From: Spirosoma sp.
Lineage (GTDB): Bacteria > Bacteroidota > Bacteroidia > Cytophagales > Spirosomataceae
Length of the DNA stretch: 64,000 nt
Assembly: GCF_026391055.1 (NCBI RefSeq)
Contig: NZ_JAPLET010000030.1
Location: 186,001 to 250,000, forward strand
Direction of reading: 5' to 3'
The position numbers and the translations under genes are program-made. Below the pieces are notes generated by a model. That model saw nothing but the letters and a program-made list of their open reading frames with translations, was not told the DNA's origin and did no database searches. Below, in pieces: positions 1 through 6,616 of the stretch (position 1 is the first letter of the stretch; each line of letters starts with the position of its first letter).

Positions 1-857
1 TCGTAGAACCCCTGTCCGACGGTCATACCCGTTTGGCCAGCCGCCAGTCGGTTTCGCAGCGAATCGGCCGGTATGGCGTTCGCGGCCAGATCGGGCAGTA
101 GATAGGTCTGCACCCGGTTCACCAGATCAAGTCCAACCAGATCCATGTTTTCCATTGGGCCGAGTGCGGGTAGCCGTAGCGCGAAGGTATACTTGACAAT
201 GGCGTCAATGTCGGCGGGCGAACAGGCTCCGGCGTCGACCAGCGCAAGGGCTTCCCGCCAAAGGGCGTGCATAAGCCTATTGCCGATGAAACCGGGAATG
301 TCCGGGCAGCGAACGGGCCGTTTGCCCAAAACGTCGAGCCAGGCGCAGGCTTGTTCTACCTTTTGCGCGGGCGTGTTTTCTCCGGCAATAACTTCCACAA
401 TCGGAATAAGGTAAGGCGGGTTCCAGAAGTGTGCCCCAACCAGCACCTTTTCCAGCCCGCTTCGACGGGCCATTTCGGTAATGGATAACCCACTCGTGGC
501 CGACAGTACCAGCTTATCCTGATCAACGCAGGCAGTCAGGCGGCTCAGCAAGGCCACCTTTTCGTCCATATCTTCAATAATACACTCCAGCAGTACATCA
601 CTTTCGGTCTCTACCCGGCTCAGGTCGGTAACGATCTGAACAGAGCCAGCAGGCTGCGTTGGTTTGCCCATGTGCTCCTCGCAGAAGGCCGACAGTTTAT
701 CCAGTTCGGCCACTATTGTGGCCTGTTTATGGGCAGAGCGTGTCCAGAGCAGCACCTGATGCCCCGCCCGGGCCGCTAACACTGCGGATGCCGCTCCAAT
801 TTGCCCACTGCCCAGAATGCCGGTTGTAAGACGCGGTGATGTAGTAGAATCGATCAT
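1..857 (-). CDS. 3-hydroxyacyl-CoA dehydrogenase family protein (partial, C-terminus outside window)
   Basis: Read on the minus strand from an ATG at 857, the frame stays open to the window edge, so about 285 residues are visible and the stop lies outside. The N-terminus carries a Rossmann dinucleotide-binding motif (GILGSGQIGAASA, about residues 13-25). It is followed by LLECIIEDMDEK and SATSGLS. The substrate-side segment GAHFWNPPYLIPIVEV and the loop PGFIGNRL are typical of NAD-dependent 3-hydroxybutyryl/3-hydroxyacyl-CoA dehydrogenases, which oxidise the 3-hydroxyl of acyl-CoA thioesters in the cytoplasm. Its start lies only 12 nt after the stop of the ThuA-like gene, so the two are probably cotranscribed. 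The family also includes lambda-crystallin/L-gulonate dehydrogenases, so the exact substrate is open. Confidence 0.85.
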   Translation of the reverse strand, partial: MIDSTTSPRLTTGILGSGQIGAASAVLAARAGHQVLLWTRSAHKQATIVAELDKLSAFCEEHMGKPTQPAGSVQIVTDLSRVETESDVLLECIIEDMDEKVALLSRLTACVDQDKLVLSATSGLSITEMARRSGLEKVLVGAHFWNPPYLIPIVEVIAGENTPAQKVEQACAWLDVLGKRPVRCPDIPGFIGNRLMHALWREALALVDAGACSPADIDAIVKYTFALRLPALGPMENMDLVGLDLVNRVQTYLLPDLAANAIPADSLRNRLAAGQTGMTVGQGFY

Positions 858-869
858 ACTTGTGTAGGG

Positions 870-1703
870 TTACCGGATCGGCGTATCTCTGGAATCGGCG
901 TAGGCTTTACTGTAGTCGAGTTTGGTTACCTGACCGGCCACGTAGCGAATACCCTGGAAGATGTGTTTGATAAACGTTTCATCACTTAGGTAATCGGTTT
1001 TGGCGTGGCCGAGGGTAGTACACCAGGTGTAGCCCCCGTCGAAATTGTAGTACCAGGCCGACGGGTACAACTGTGTGTAAGTACCCCCGAACATTTTCAC
1101 CTTTTCGGGTTCGTCATTGTTCAGCGTGGTCAGATCGTTCGCCATGATCACGGTTGGTCCCGGCGACATCTCTTTGGTAAAATAGAACTCATCCTCCCGC
1201 TGCCACTGTTTCGGCAAACCCTGCATGGATGGATTTTTCGTATCGATTACTTCCACGGTAAACTTCTGGAACTTGGGGTGCCAGGCGAAGCTGCCGCCAA
1301 TCATGCGTTTGAACCAGGCCCAGTTACGCTCAGTACCCATCACGGAATGGATACCCACAAAACCGCCCCCCGCTTCGATGTACCGCCGGAACGCCAATCG
1401 CTGGTCGTCGGTGTCGAACACGTCGTTGTTGGTACTGGGGAACAGCAGCAGGGTGTACTTTCTCAGGTTGTCTTCGGTAAAGACGGCTGGCTGGTCGGAC
1501 ACATCCACCGAGAAGCCATGCTGCTGGCCCAGCTTCTGGATGCAGGCAACGGCGTTCGGAATATTGTCGTGGACGTAGCCTTTGCCGTTTTTGGTGTAGA
1601 CCAGTACCTTCACTTTTTTCCAGTTAACAGATTGGCTGTGGCTGGTAGTGGCGAAAAATACCAGCAAAAAGCAGAACGATAGAATTGTACTGATTCGATT
1701 CAT
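870..1703 (-). CDS. ThuA-like domain protein, secreted
   Basis: The 277-residue protein starts with a signal peptide (about residues 1-23, ending SHSQ). The rest is a single ThuA-like (class I glutamine amidotransferase-like fold) domain. Recognisable parts are KVKVLVYTKNGKGYVHDNIP near the start, the strand LLLFPSTNNDVF, the loop AGGGFVGIHSV and the C-terminal half with WCTTLGHAKTDYLSDE. Bacteroidota often carry ThuA-like proteins beside sugar-oxidation genes. The biochemical activity is not established for most members. The 41-nt gap from the upstream kinase gene and the 12-nt gap to the dehydrogenase downstream suggest a shared transcript. Family is fairly sure, function unknown. Confidence 0.85.
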   Translation of the reverse strand: MNRISTILSFCFLLVFFATTSHSQSVNWKKVKVLVYTKNGKGYVHDNIPNAVACIQKLGQQHGFSVDVSDQPAVFTEDNLRKYTLLLFPSTNNDVFDTDDQRLAFRRYIEAGGGFVGIHSVMGTERNWAWFKRMIGGSFAWHPKFQKFTVEVIDTKNPSMQGLPKQWQREDEFYFTKEMSPGPTVIMANDLTTLNNDEPEKVKMFGGTYTQLYPSAWYYNFDGGYTWCTTLGHAKTDYLSDETFIKHIFQGIRYVAGQVTKLDYSKAYADSRDTPIR

Positions 1704-1744
1704 CTGAGAGCTTAGTTGATAAATCTATAAGCACTCTCCCCGCT

Positions 1745-3577
1745 TTATCTACGCGTATTCACCAGCTCCTGACTGACAGGAAGCCGAAAATAGAAAGCAG
1801 CTCCGTCCGTTACGGTGGTATCAAGTCCAATCTGGCCGTTCATGCTCTGAATAAATTCGCTCGATATGGCCAGACCAAGACCGGTACCACCGGTTGTTTT
1901 TTCCTCTGTTCCCGATCCCTTAGGCTGAAGTCCCGGCGCTTTGAAGTAGCGGTCGAACACCCGGCTCTGGTGCTCGGGCCGGATACCGGCCCCGTAGTTG
2001 CGCACCCGAAATTCGATGAATGCATTGGCTTTTCGCGCCACAACCTCAATAACGCTATCGTCGGGGCTGTGCCGGATGGCGTTTGAGAGAAAGTTGACCA
2101 GTACCCAGGACGCTTTGTCGGGGTCGGCCAGCACGGTCGGCAAGTTTTGGGGAGCGGTCAAAGCCAGCGATATGTGTTTGTTTTCAGCCGCTACGCGCAG
2201 GGCATTAGTGGCATAGGTAACAATATCGGCGGGAGCAACGGGCTGTATGTTCAGTTGAATTTGCCCCGACTCCACCTGGGCCATATTGAGCAGTTCGCCC
2301 GTCAGGTTGAGCAATCGGTTTATATCGTCGCCAATGCTCGCCACCAGCGATTTCTGTTCGTCGTTCAGTTGCCCGATCCGGCTATCTTCCAGTAGTTTGA
2401 GACTCATTTTGCTGCTCGACAAAGGTGTTTTCAACTCGTGCGAGATGGTGGCAATGAAGTTGGTTTTCGCCAGGTCCAGTTCTTTGTAAGGTGTAATATT
2501 CTCTAAGACCATCACATAACCCGCCAGTTGCGGCTGCTCCTCGCCCGTGGGTGTCACCTCTACAATGTGCGTACGCCGATTAAAATAACTCTCTTTGCCT
2601 TCCCCGTTCAGGCCAGCATCGTAAATCTTCAAAAAGCCGTTGCGTTCCTGCCCGGCTGGATTTGCGGTCATGATATCCTGAATCAGGGTTCGCATGAGGT
2701 CATTCGACGCGGCTATATCGGGGGCGTACTGGCCCAGCAGTTGCGATTCGTTAACGCCCAGCAACCGGCAGGCGACCGGGTTGGCAAACAGAATACGTTT
2801 GTTCTCGTCCATACCCACAATGCCTTCGCTCATGATACGGATAAGGGTGTCTATGCGTCGCTTTTCGAAGAGTACCCGCGCCAGATTGGAGTGTTCGTAC
2901 TCGTCCAGCTTTTGCGCCATCGAGTTAAAAGAGCGGGCCAATTCGCCAAACTCATCGTTGGAGTCGATGTGCAGTCGTTCTTCAAAATTCCGTTTGGCAA
3001 TCTGCCGGATACCCCGCGTCAGCTCCCGAACGGGATTGGCTACATAACCAGGGAAATTAATGATGAAGGAAAACAAAATAAGGAAGCAGCCTGTCCCCAC
3101 AGAAAGCAGCCATAGCAAGGCATCTTTGGCCGTTTGTTTAGCTACGTCATTCTTCCGGATAATGGCCTGCCGGTTCAGATCTTCGAGCGCAAAGAGGTGC
3201 TGACGGATACGCGCCACGATAACCGGGTTAGTATCGCCGTTTCGTAACCGGTTGAACTCCCGGCGGAGGTCCGTTGTCGTTTGCTGCTCCCCCACCTCAG
3301 TTATATTGGCTTCCTGTTTTTTCAGGTTTTGGTCAAATTCCGGAATACCGTCGGGGTCAGACGTGTCTCGCTGACGCTCGGCTGGATCAGGATCAGCGAT
3401 CGTGGCCAAGGCTTTCTGCATGTTGCTGGCATATTCGAGCGAGATGTAGTTGTCTTTCAGGATCGCACGCGAATCGTTGGCCAGTTCGTTGAGGTAATAA
3501 GCACCGAGGCCACCCAGCGCAAGGATAATGGCGAACAGAAAGACCAGGGCGGCTGCTATTTTGCTTTTAATGCTCAT
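1745..3577 (-). CDS. HAMP-PAS sensor histidine kinase, kinase half of a split KdpD system
   Basis: A 610-residue membrane histidine kinase. I start it at the ATG at 3577 (MSIKSKIAAALVF), 2 nt after the kdpD stop. The longer open frame to 3694 would overlap kdpD. Predicted order: membrane segment (about 7-28), periplasmic helical region, second membrane segment (about 152-176), HAMP (about 177-229), PAS (about 245-360), HisKA with ATISHELKTP (His about 380), and an HATPase domain with NFLSNAIRHS and GGTGLGLAIS. It lacks the four-helix membrane domain of E. coli KdpD. Tight coupling to the gene for the KdpD sensor module suggests the two proteins together replace classical KdpD. No response regulator lies beside it. 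The likely partner is the NtrC-type regulator at 14660-16009. Confidence 0.88.
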   Translation of the reverse strand: MSIKSKIAAALVFLFAIILALGGLGAYYLNELANDSRAILKDNYISLEYASNMQKALATIADPDPAERQRDTSDPDGIPEFDQNLKKQEANITEVGEQQTTTDLRREFNRLRNGDTNPVIVARIRQHLFALEDLNRQAIIRKNDVAKQTAKDALLWLLSVGTGCFLILFSFIINFPGYVANPVRELTRGIRQIAKRNFEERLHIDSNDEFGELARSFNSMAQKLDEYEHSNLARVLFEKRRIDTLIRIMSEGIVGMDENKRILFANPVACRLLGVNESQLLGQYAPDIAASNDLMRTLIQDIMTANPAGQERNGFLKIYDAGLNGEGKESYFNRRTHIVEVTPTGEEQPQLAGYVMVLENITPYKELDLAKTNFIATISHELKTPLSSSKMSLKLLEDSRIGQLNDEQKSLVASIGDDINRLLNLTGELLNMAQVESGQIQLNIQPVAPADIVTYATNALRVAAENKHISLALTAPQNLPTVLADPDKASWVLVNFLSNAIRHSPDDSVIEVVARKANAFIEFRVRNYGAGIRPEHQSRVFDRYFKAPGLQPKGSGTEEKTTGGTGLGLAISSEFIQSMNGQIGLDTTVTDGAAFYFRLPVSQELVNTRR

Positions 3578-3579
3578 GG

Positions 3580-4695
3580 CTAGGAGAGGATAATCAGGTC
3601 TGTATCCGACCCCGACAGTTTGGTTAGGAGCTGATTGAACGCATTGGTTCGCAAAATAATCTGAATCAGCGTCAGATGCGGCTTCCCGATGCAAACTGTG
3701 GTGACGTTCCGTTTTTCCACTTCAGCCATAATGCTGTTCACAATATTACTATCCTTCACCTGAATCACCTCCGCGCCAAGTTCAGTGGCTAGTTTCAGGT
3801 TGTTAATCAGGTGCCGTTGCAGATCCAGTTTAATTCGGTCGGAGTTTTCTGCTGGTGTCTGCACATAGAGCACGAACCAGCGCGAGTTGTAATAAGCCGC
3901 CAGACGAGCCGTTTTGCGGATAACCCGCCGGGCAATATCGTGGTTGGAACTGATAGCGGCCAGAAATCGCTCGGGCTTCGCCTTCACACTGGTTGGCACC
4001 GATGTTTCGATCTTTCGCTCAACGGCGGTTGCCACTTCGCGCAGAGCCAGTTCGCGCAGCTGCAAAATCCGCTCTACCTGAAAGAAGTTGTTCAGGGCAG
4101 TTCCTACTTTCGCTTTATCATAAATCTTCCCGTCTTTGAGCCGCGTAATCAGTTCATCGGCGGTGAGGTCGATGTTCACCACCTCGTCGGCCATTTGCAG
4201 GATCCGGTCCGGCACGCGCTCGGTCACGTCTATACCCGTGATGTTGCGAACCGACGTATAAAGGCTCTCAATATGCTGAATATTGACGGCGCTGATTACA
4301 TTGATACCGGCATCGAGAATCTCAACGACATCCTGCCAGCGTTTTTCGTTTTTTGAACCGGGGATGTTAGTATGCGCTAACTCATCAACGATCACCAGTT
4401 CGGGGTGCAGGTTGAGAATGGCCTGTAAATCCATCTCGTCCAGTTCGCGCCCTTTATAAAACAAGCGTCGTCGGGGAACAAGGGGGAGCCCTGCCACCAG
4501 TGCCTGGGTTTCGGTCCGGTTATGCGTTTCGATAAACCCTATTTTCACATCGATACCGGCCCGCAGCAGGGCATGGGCCTCCTGGAGCATCCGATATGAT
4601 TTACCGACGCCCGCACTCATCCCAATATACACCTTGAATTTCCCCCGCCGGGACTGGCGGAGGAGATTCAGAAAATGCTCGGCGTTCTGGTTCAT
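3580..4695 (-). CDS. kdpD: Short KdpD: sensor domain plus universal stress domain, no kinase
   Basis: I choose the ATG at 4695 (MNQNAEHF, 371 aa). Upstream in-frame codons run through an inverted repeat and are probably not translated. The N-terminal KdpD domain has a Walker A motif (GMSAGVGKS, about residues 25-33) and a Walker B-like VIVDELAHTN (about 101-110). A universal-stress-protein domain follows from about residue 244. The transmembrane and histidine-kinase parts of full-length KdpD (about 900 aa in E. coli) are absent. The kinase is encoded separately right after it. The expected role is cytoplasmic sensing of K+ limitation or ionic state and passing it to that kinase; this is inferred from the domain and the operon. 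A strong hairpin sits 5 bp upstream of the start. Confidence 0.9.
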   Translation of the reverse strand: MNQNAEHFLNLLRQSRRGKFKVYIGMSAGVGKSYRMLQEAHALLRAGIDVKIGFIETHNRTETQALVAGLPLVPRRRLFYKGRELDEMDLQAILNLHPELVIVDELAHTNIPGSKNEKRWQDVVEILDAGINVISAVNIQHIESLYTSVRNITGIDVTERVPDRILQMADEVVNIDLTADELITRLKDGKIYDKAKVGTALNNFFQVERILQLRELALREVATAVERKIETSVPTSVKAKPERFLAAISSNHDIARRVIRKTARLAAYYNSRWFVLYVQTPAENSDRIKLDLQRHLINNLKLATELGAEVIQVKDSNIVNSIMAEVEKRNVTTVCIGKPHLTLIQIILRTNAFNQLLTKLSGSDTDLIILS

Positions 4696-4699
4696 GTTT

Positions 4700-4766
4700 G
4701 TCTGGGCCAAGTTCTGGCTTGGCCCATGCATATCGTTCCAAGGCCAAGCCAGAGCTTGGCCCAGAC
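4700..4766. repeat. Inverted repeat between porin gene and kdpD
   Basis: Two 25-nt arms (4700-4724 and 4742-4766) are reverse complements with one mismatch and a 17-nt loop. Each arm contains a smaller palindrome built on GGCCAAG/CTTGGCC. The element begins just 5 bp upstream of the kdpD ATG, so in the mRNA it would fold over the translation initiation region. It may act as an attenuator, or as an mRNA-stability element lowering kdpD-kinase output relative to the transport genes. That role is inference. Confidence 0.85.
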
Positions 4767-4767
4767 G

Positions 4768-5904
4768 TTAAAAACTCACCGCCAGACTCGTTGTCAGCGA
4801 TGTATTCGTCTTACTCAAACTTGACTTCGCTTCGAAGATAGCATCCTGACTGTCACATACTTTCCCTTCAACCCTAAACAACGCATTTGGCAGAATGAAG
4901 TAATCGACGTTGAGTGAATACCCCCATGTTTTGAAGCCGTTAGGCATTCCGGTAGTGATGATAACGCCGTTCTTATCGTCGTAATACTCAACCCGTCCCG
5001 CCAGTTTTACGGCATCACTCAGCGAGTACCGGACAATAGCCACCGGCGAATACCACAGATAATTCCCCGACCCAACCCGACGACCATCGGCACCCACCGG
5101 TTTCCGATCCGACCCAATGTCGAAGCCGAGAATGGCACTGACCTTCTTGTTCGGGTTGATGATGGCGTAGAAATTATTGAAGAAGCGCGTTTGCTTCAGC
5201 GAGTCGGGCCGGTCGCTGCCCATGAACGTACTCCAGTTCAGAACAAGATTAGCGTTTGGTTTGTACTGCACCTGCGTACTGAGCGACGGCCCCGAATAAC
5301 CCGGCAGTCTGGCAATCCGCTGCCAGCCATTCAGCATCGAACCCAGCAAGGTCCATTTGCCATTGGCCGTATTGTAGGTCAGCTTGGCCCCCGACAGGTA
5401 ATAGGGCGAATTTTCGGCCAATATGCTTCGTGTTAGGGTCCAACAGTCTTTGGATATGGCGCTTTCAAACCCGATGTGCGACGTAAAAATACCCGCATCG
5501 AGCCACAGGTCTTTTGTTTTACTCAGCTTCACGCCCGCATTGGCTTCAAAGATATTTCGGAGCAAGGGCTGCTCGGCGGCATAGTTGTATTGAGCGTAGG
5601 TACCCACCTCAATCGCCAGATTCGCCCGGATGCGCTCGCTGGTGTACGCTCCTTTCAGAAACGCCAGATTCACGTTCACTTCCCGGTTTCGCTTGTGATT
5701 GTATAGAAAGCCCGGCCGTTCCTGATTCGTTTTCGGCGCGGTAAAATCGTGCGAATAATACGCTTCGACGTAGCCGGCAAAAGTGATTCCTGCTTGTGCA
5801 GATGATACTGTACTGACAGTAGAATCAGCCGCCGTTTGCGCCAGCGCAGGCAGCGTAAACGCAGACCATGCCGTCGTTAAAAAAAGGTATGCTTTACTTT
5901 TCAT
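4768..5904 (-). CDS. Outer-membrane beta-barrel porin associated with Kdp
   Basis: I start this 378-residue protein at the ATG at 5904 (MKSKAYLFLTTAW). The longer open frame runs through a hairpin. A signal peptide ends near ALAQ. The remainder is rich in alternating aromatic/polar strands, has the glycine-rich start ITFAGYVEAYYSHDF and ends in a phenylalanine (SLAVSF), as expected for an outer-membrane barrel. It resembles the OmpL-like beta-barrel porin-2 group seen in Bacteroidota kdp loci. Lying between kdpC and kdpD, it most likely gives K+ or other small solutes a path across the outer membrane during K+ starvation. The porin class is fairly sure, ion selectivity is unknown. Confidence 0.75.
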   Translation of the reverse strand: MKSKAYLFLTTAWSAFTLPALAQTAADSTVSTVSSAQAGITFAGYVEAYYSHDFTAPKTNQERPGFLYNHKRNREVNVNLAFLKGAYTSERIRANLAIEVGTYAQYNYAAEQPLLRNIFEANAGVKLSKTKDLWLDAGIFTSHIGFESAISKDCWTLTRSILAENSPYYLSGAKLTYNTANGKWTLLGSMLNGWQRIARLPGYSGPSLSTQVQYKPNANLVLNWSTFMGSDRPDSLKQTRFFNNFYAIINPNKKVSAILGFDIGSDRKPVGADGRRVGSGNYLWYSPVAIVRYSLSDAVKLAGRVEYYDDKNGVIITTGMPNGFKTWGYSLNVDYFILPNALFRVEGKVCDSQDAIFEAKSSLSKTNTSLTTSLAVSF

Positions 5905-5931
5905 GGTTGTTTTGTTGTACTCATTTGCCTG

Positions 5932-5960
5932 GTACCGAACAGTTGGAAGCTGTTCGGTAC
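5932..5960. repeat. Hairpin between kdpC and porin gene
   Basis: Perfect 11-bp arms (5932-5942 and 5950-5960, GTACCGAACAG and complement) with a 7-nt loop, lying 10 bp after the kdpC stop and 27 bp before the porin start. There is no T-run after it on the minus strand, so it looks like an intercistronic processing or stabilising hairpin rather than a terminator. A related partial copy can be read in the kdpA-kdpB gap near 8895-8920. Confidence 0.75.
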
Positions 5961-5970
5961 AATCAATCAT

Positions 5971-6534
5971 TCACTTTATGGCGTCCAGTGCCACGTTTAG
6001 TTTTAACACATTCACCGTCGATGGCCCAAACAAGCCTATCAATGGCCCTCTGGTGTATTCGTCAACCAATTGATTCAATCGTTCAGTACTGATGCCCCGA
6101 ATTTTAGCAATTCGGGCAACCTGTACTCTAGTGGCTGCGGGCGACAGGTCAGGGTCTAGACCCGAACCGGACGCCGTGACCAGCTCAGTCGGGATATCGA
6201 TTTTGTTAATGCCCGGATTATGCACCAGGAAGGTGTCGATCCGCGCTTGAACCGTCTTCAGATAATCGGGGTTCGACGGTCCTTTGTTCGACCCGCCTGA
6301 CCCATCAGCCTTGTACTCAACGGCCGACGGGCGACTGTTGAAATACCGGTCTTCGGCAAATTTCTGCCCAACCAGTGCATAGCCTACGACTTTCCCGTTA
6401 ACGGTAACGGTTTCGCCTTTGCCCTGACCCGGTGCCAGTCTGGCAACCCCGGCAATAACGAGCGGGTAAACGATGGAGAGGATAACCAGCAGAACGAGCG
6501 TAAGCCGAATGCCTGGTGAGATATAATTTTTCAT
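5971..6534 (-). CDS. kdpC: K+-transporting ATPase subunit C
   Basis: The 187-residue product has the KdpC layout: one N-terminal membrane helix (about residues 8-30, LTLVLLVILSIVYPLVIAGV) and a soluble domain with GQKFAEDRYFNSRPSA. The conserved ASGSGLDPDLSPAATRVQVA segment follows, which in KdpC starts the region involved in ATP-dependent assembly. Length matches the family (about 190 aa). KdpC holds the KdpFABC complex together at the inner membrane and is needed for high-affinity K+ uptake. It follows kdpB after an 82-nt gap that contains two hairpins. Confidence 0.97.
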   Translation of the reverse strand: MKNYISPGIRLTLVLLVILSIVYPLVIAGVARLAPGQGKGETVTVNGKVVGYALVGQKFAEDRYFNSRPSAVEYKADGSGGSNKGPSNPDYLKTVQARIDTFLVHNPGINKIDIPTELVTASGSGLDPDLSPAATRVQVARIAKIRGISTERLNQLVDEYTRGPLIGLFGPSTVNVLKLNVALDAIK

Positions 6535-6541
6535 TGTAGTA

Positions 6542-6614
6542 CCGGGCAGGATGCCCGGCTGTTTATGATAAAAGTTTGTTTACGTTGATGACTATACCGG
6601 GCGGTCCCGCCCGG
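6542..6614. repeat. Two GC-rich hairpins in the kdpB-kdpC gap
   Basis: Two related palindromes with a CCGGGC stem lie at 6542-6558 and 6597-6614. They are separated by about 38 AT-rich bases and fill nearly the whole intercistronic gap. In E. coli the kdp genes sit much closer together, so this spacing is inserted material. The pair looks like a REP-like element that could pause ribosome-free mRNA decay or transcription between kdpB and kdpC. Confidence 0.75.
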
Positions 6615-6616
6615 CG

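Noticed and set aside
4700..4766. Possible N-terminal extension of kdpD through the hairpin
   Set aside because: The extra residues are encoded by the inverted repeat and the family start fits the later ATG at 4695.
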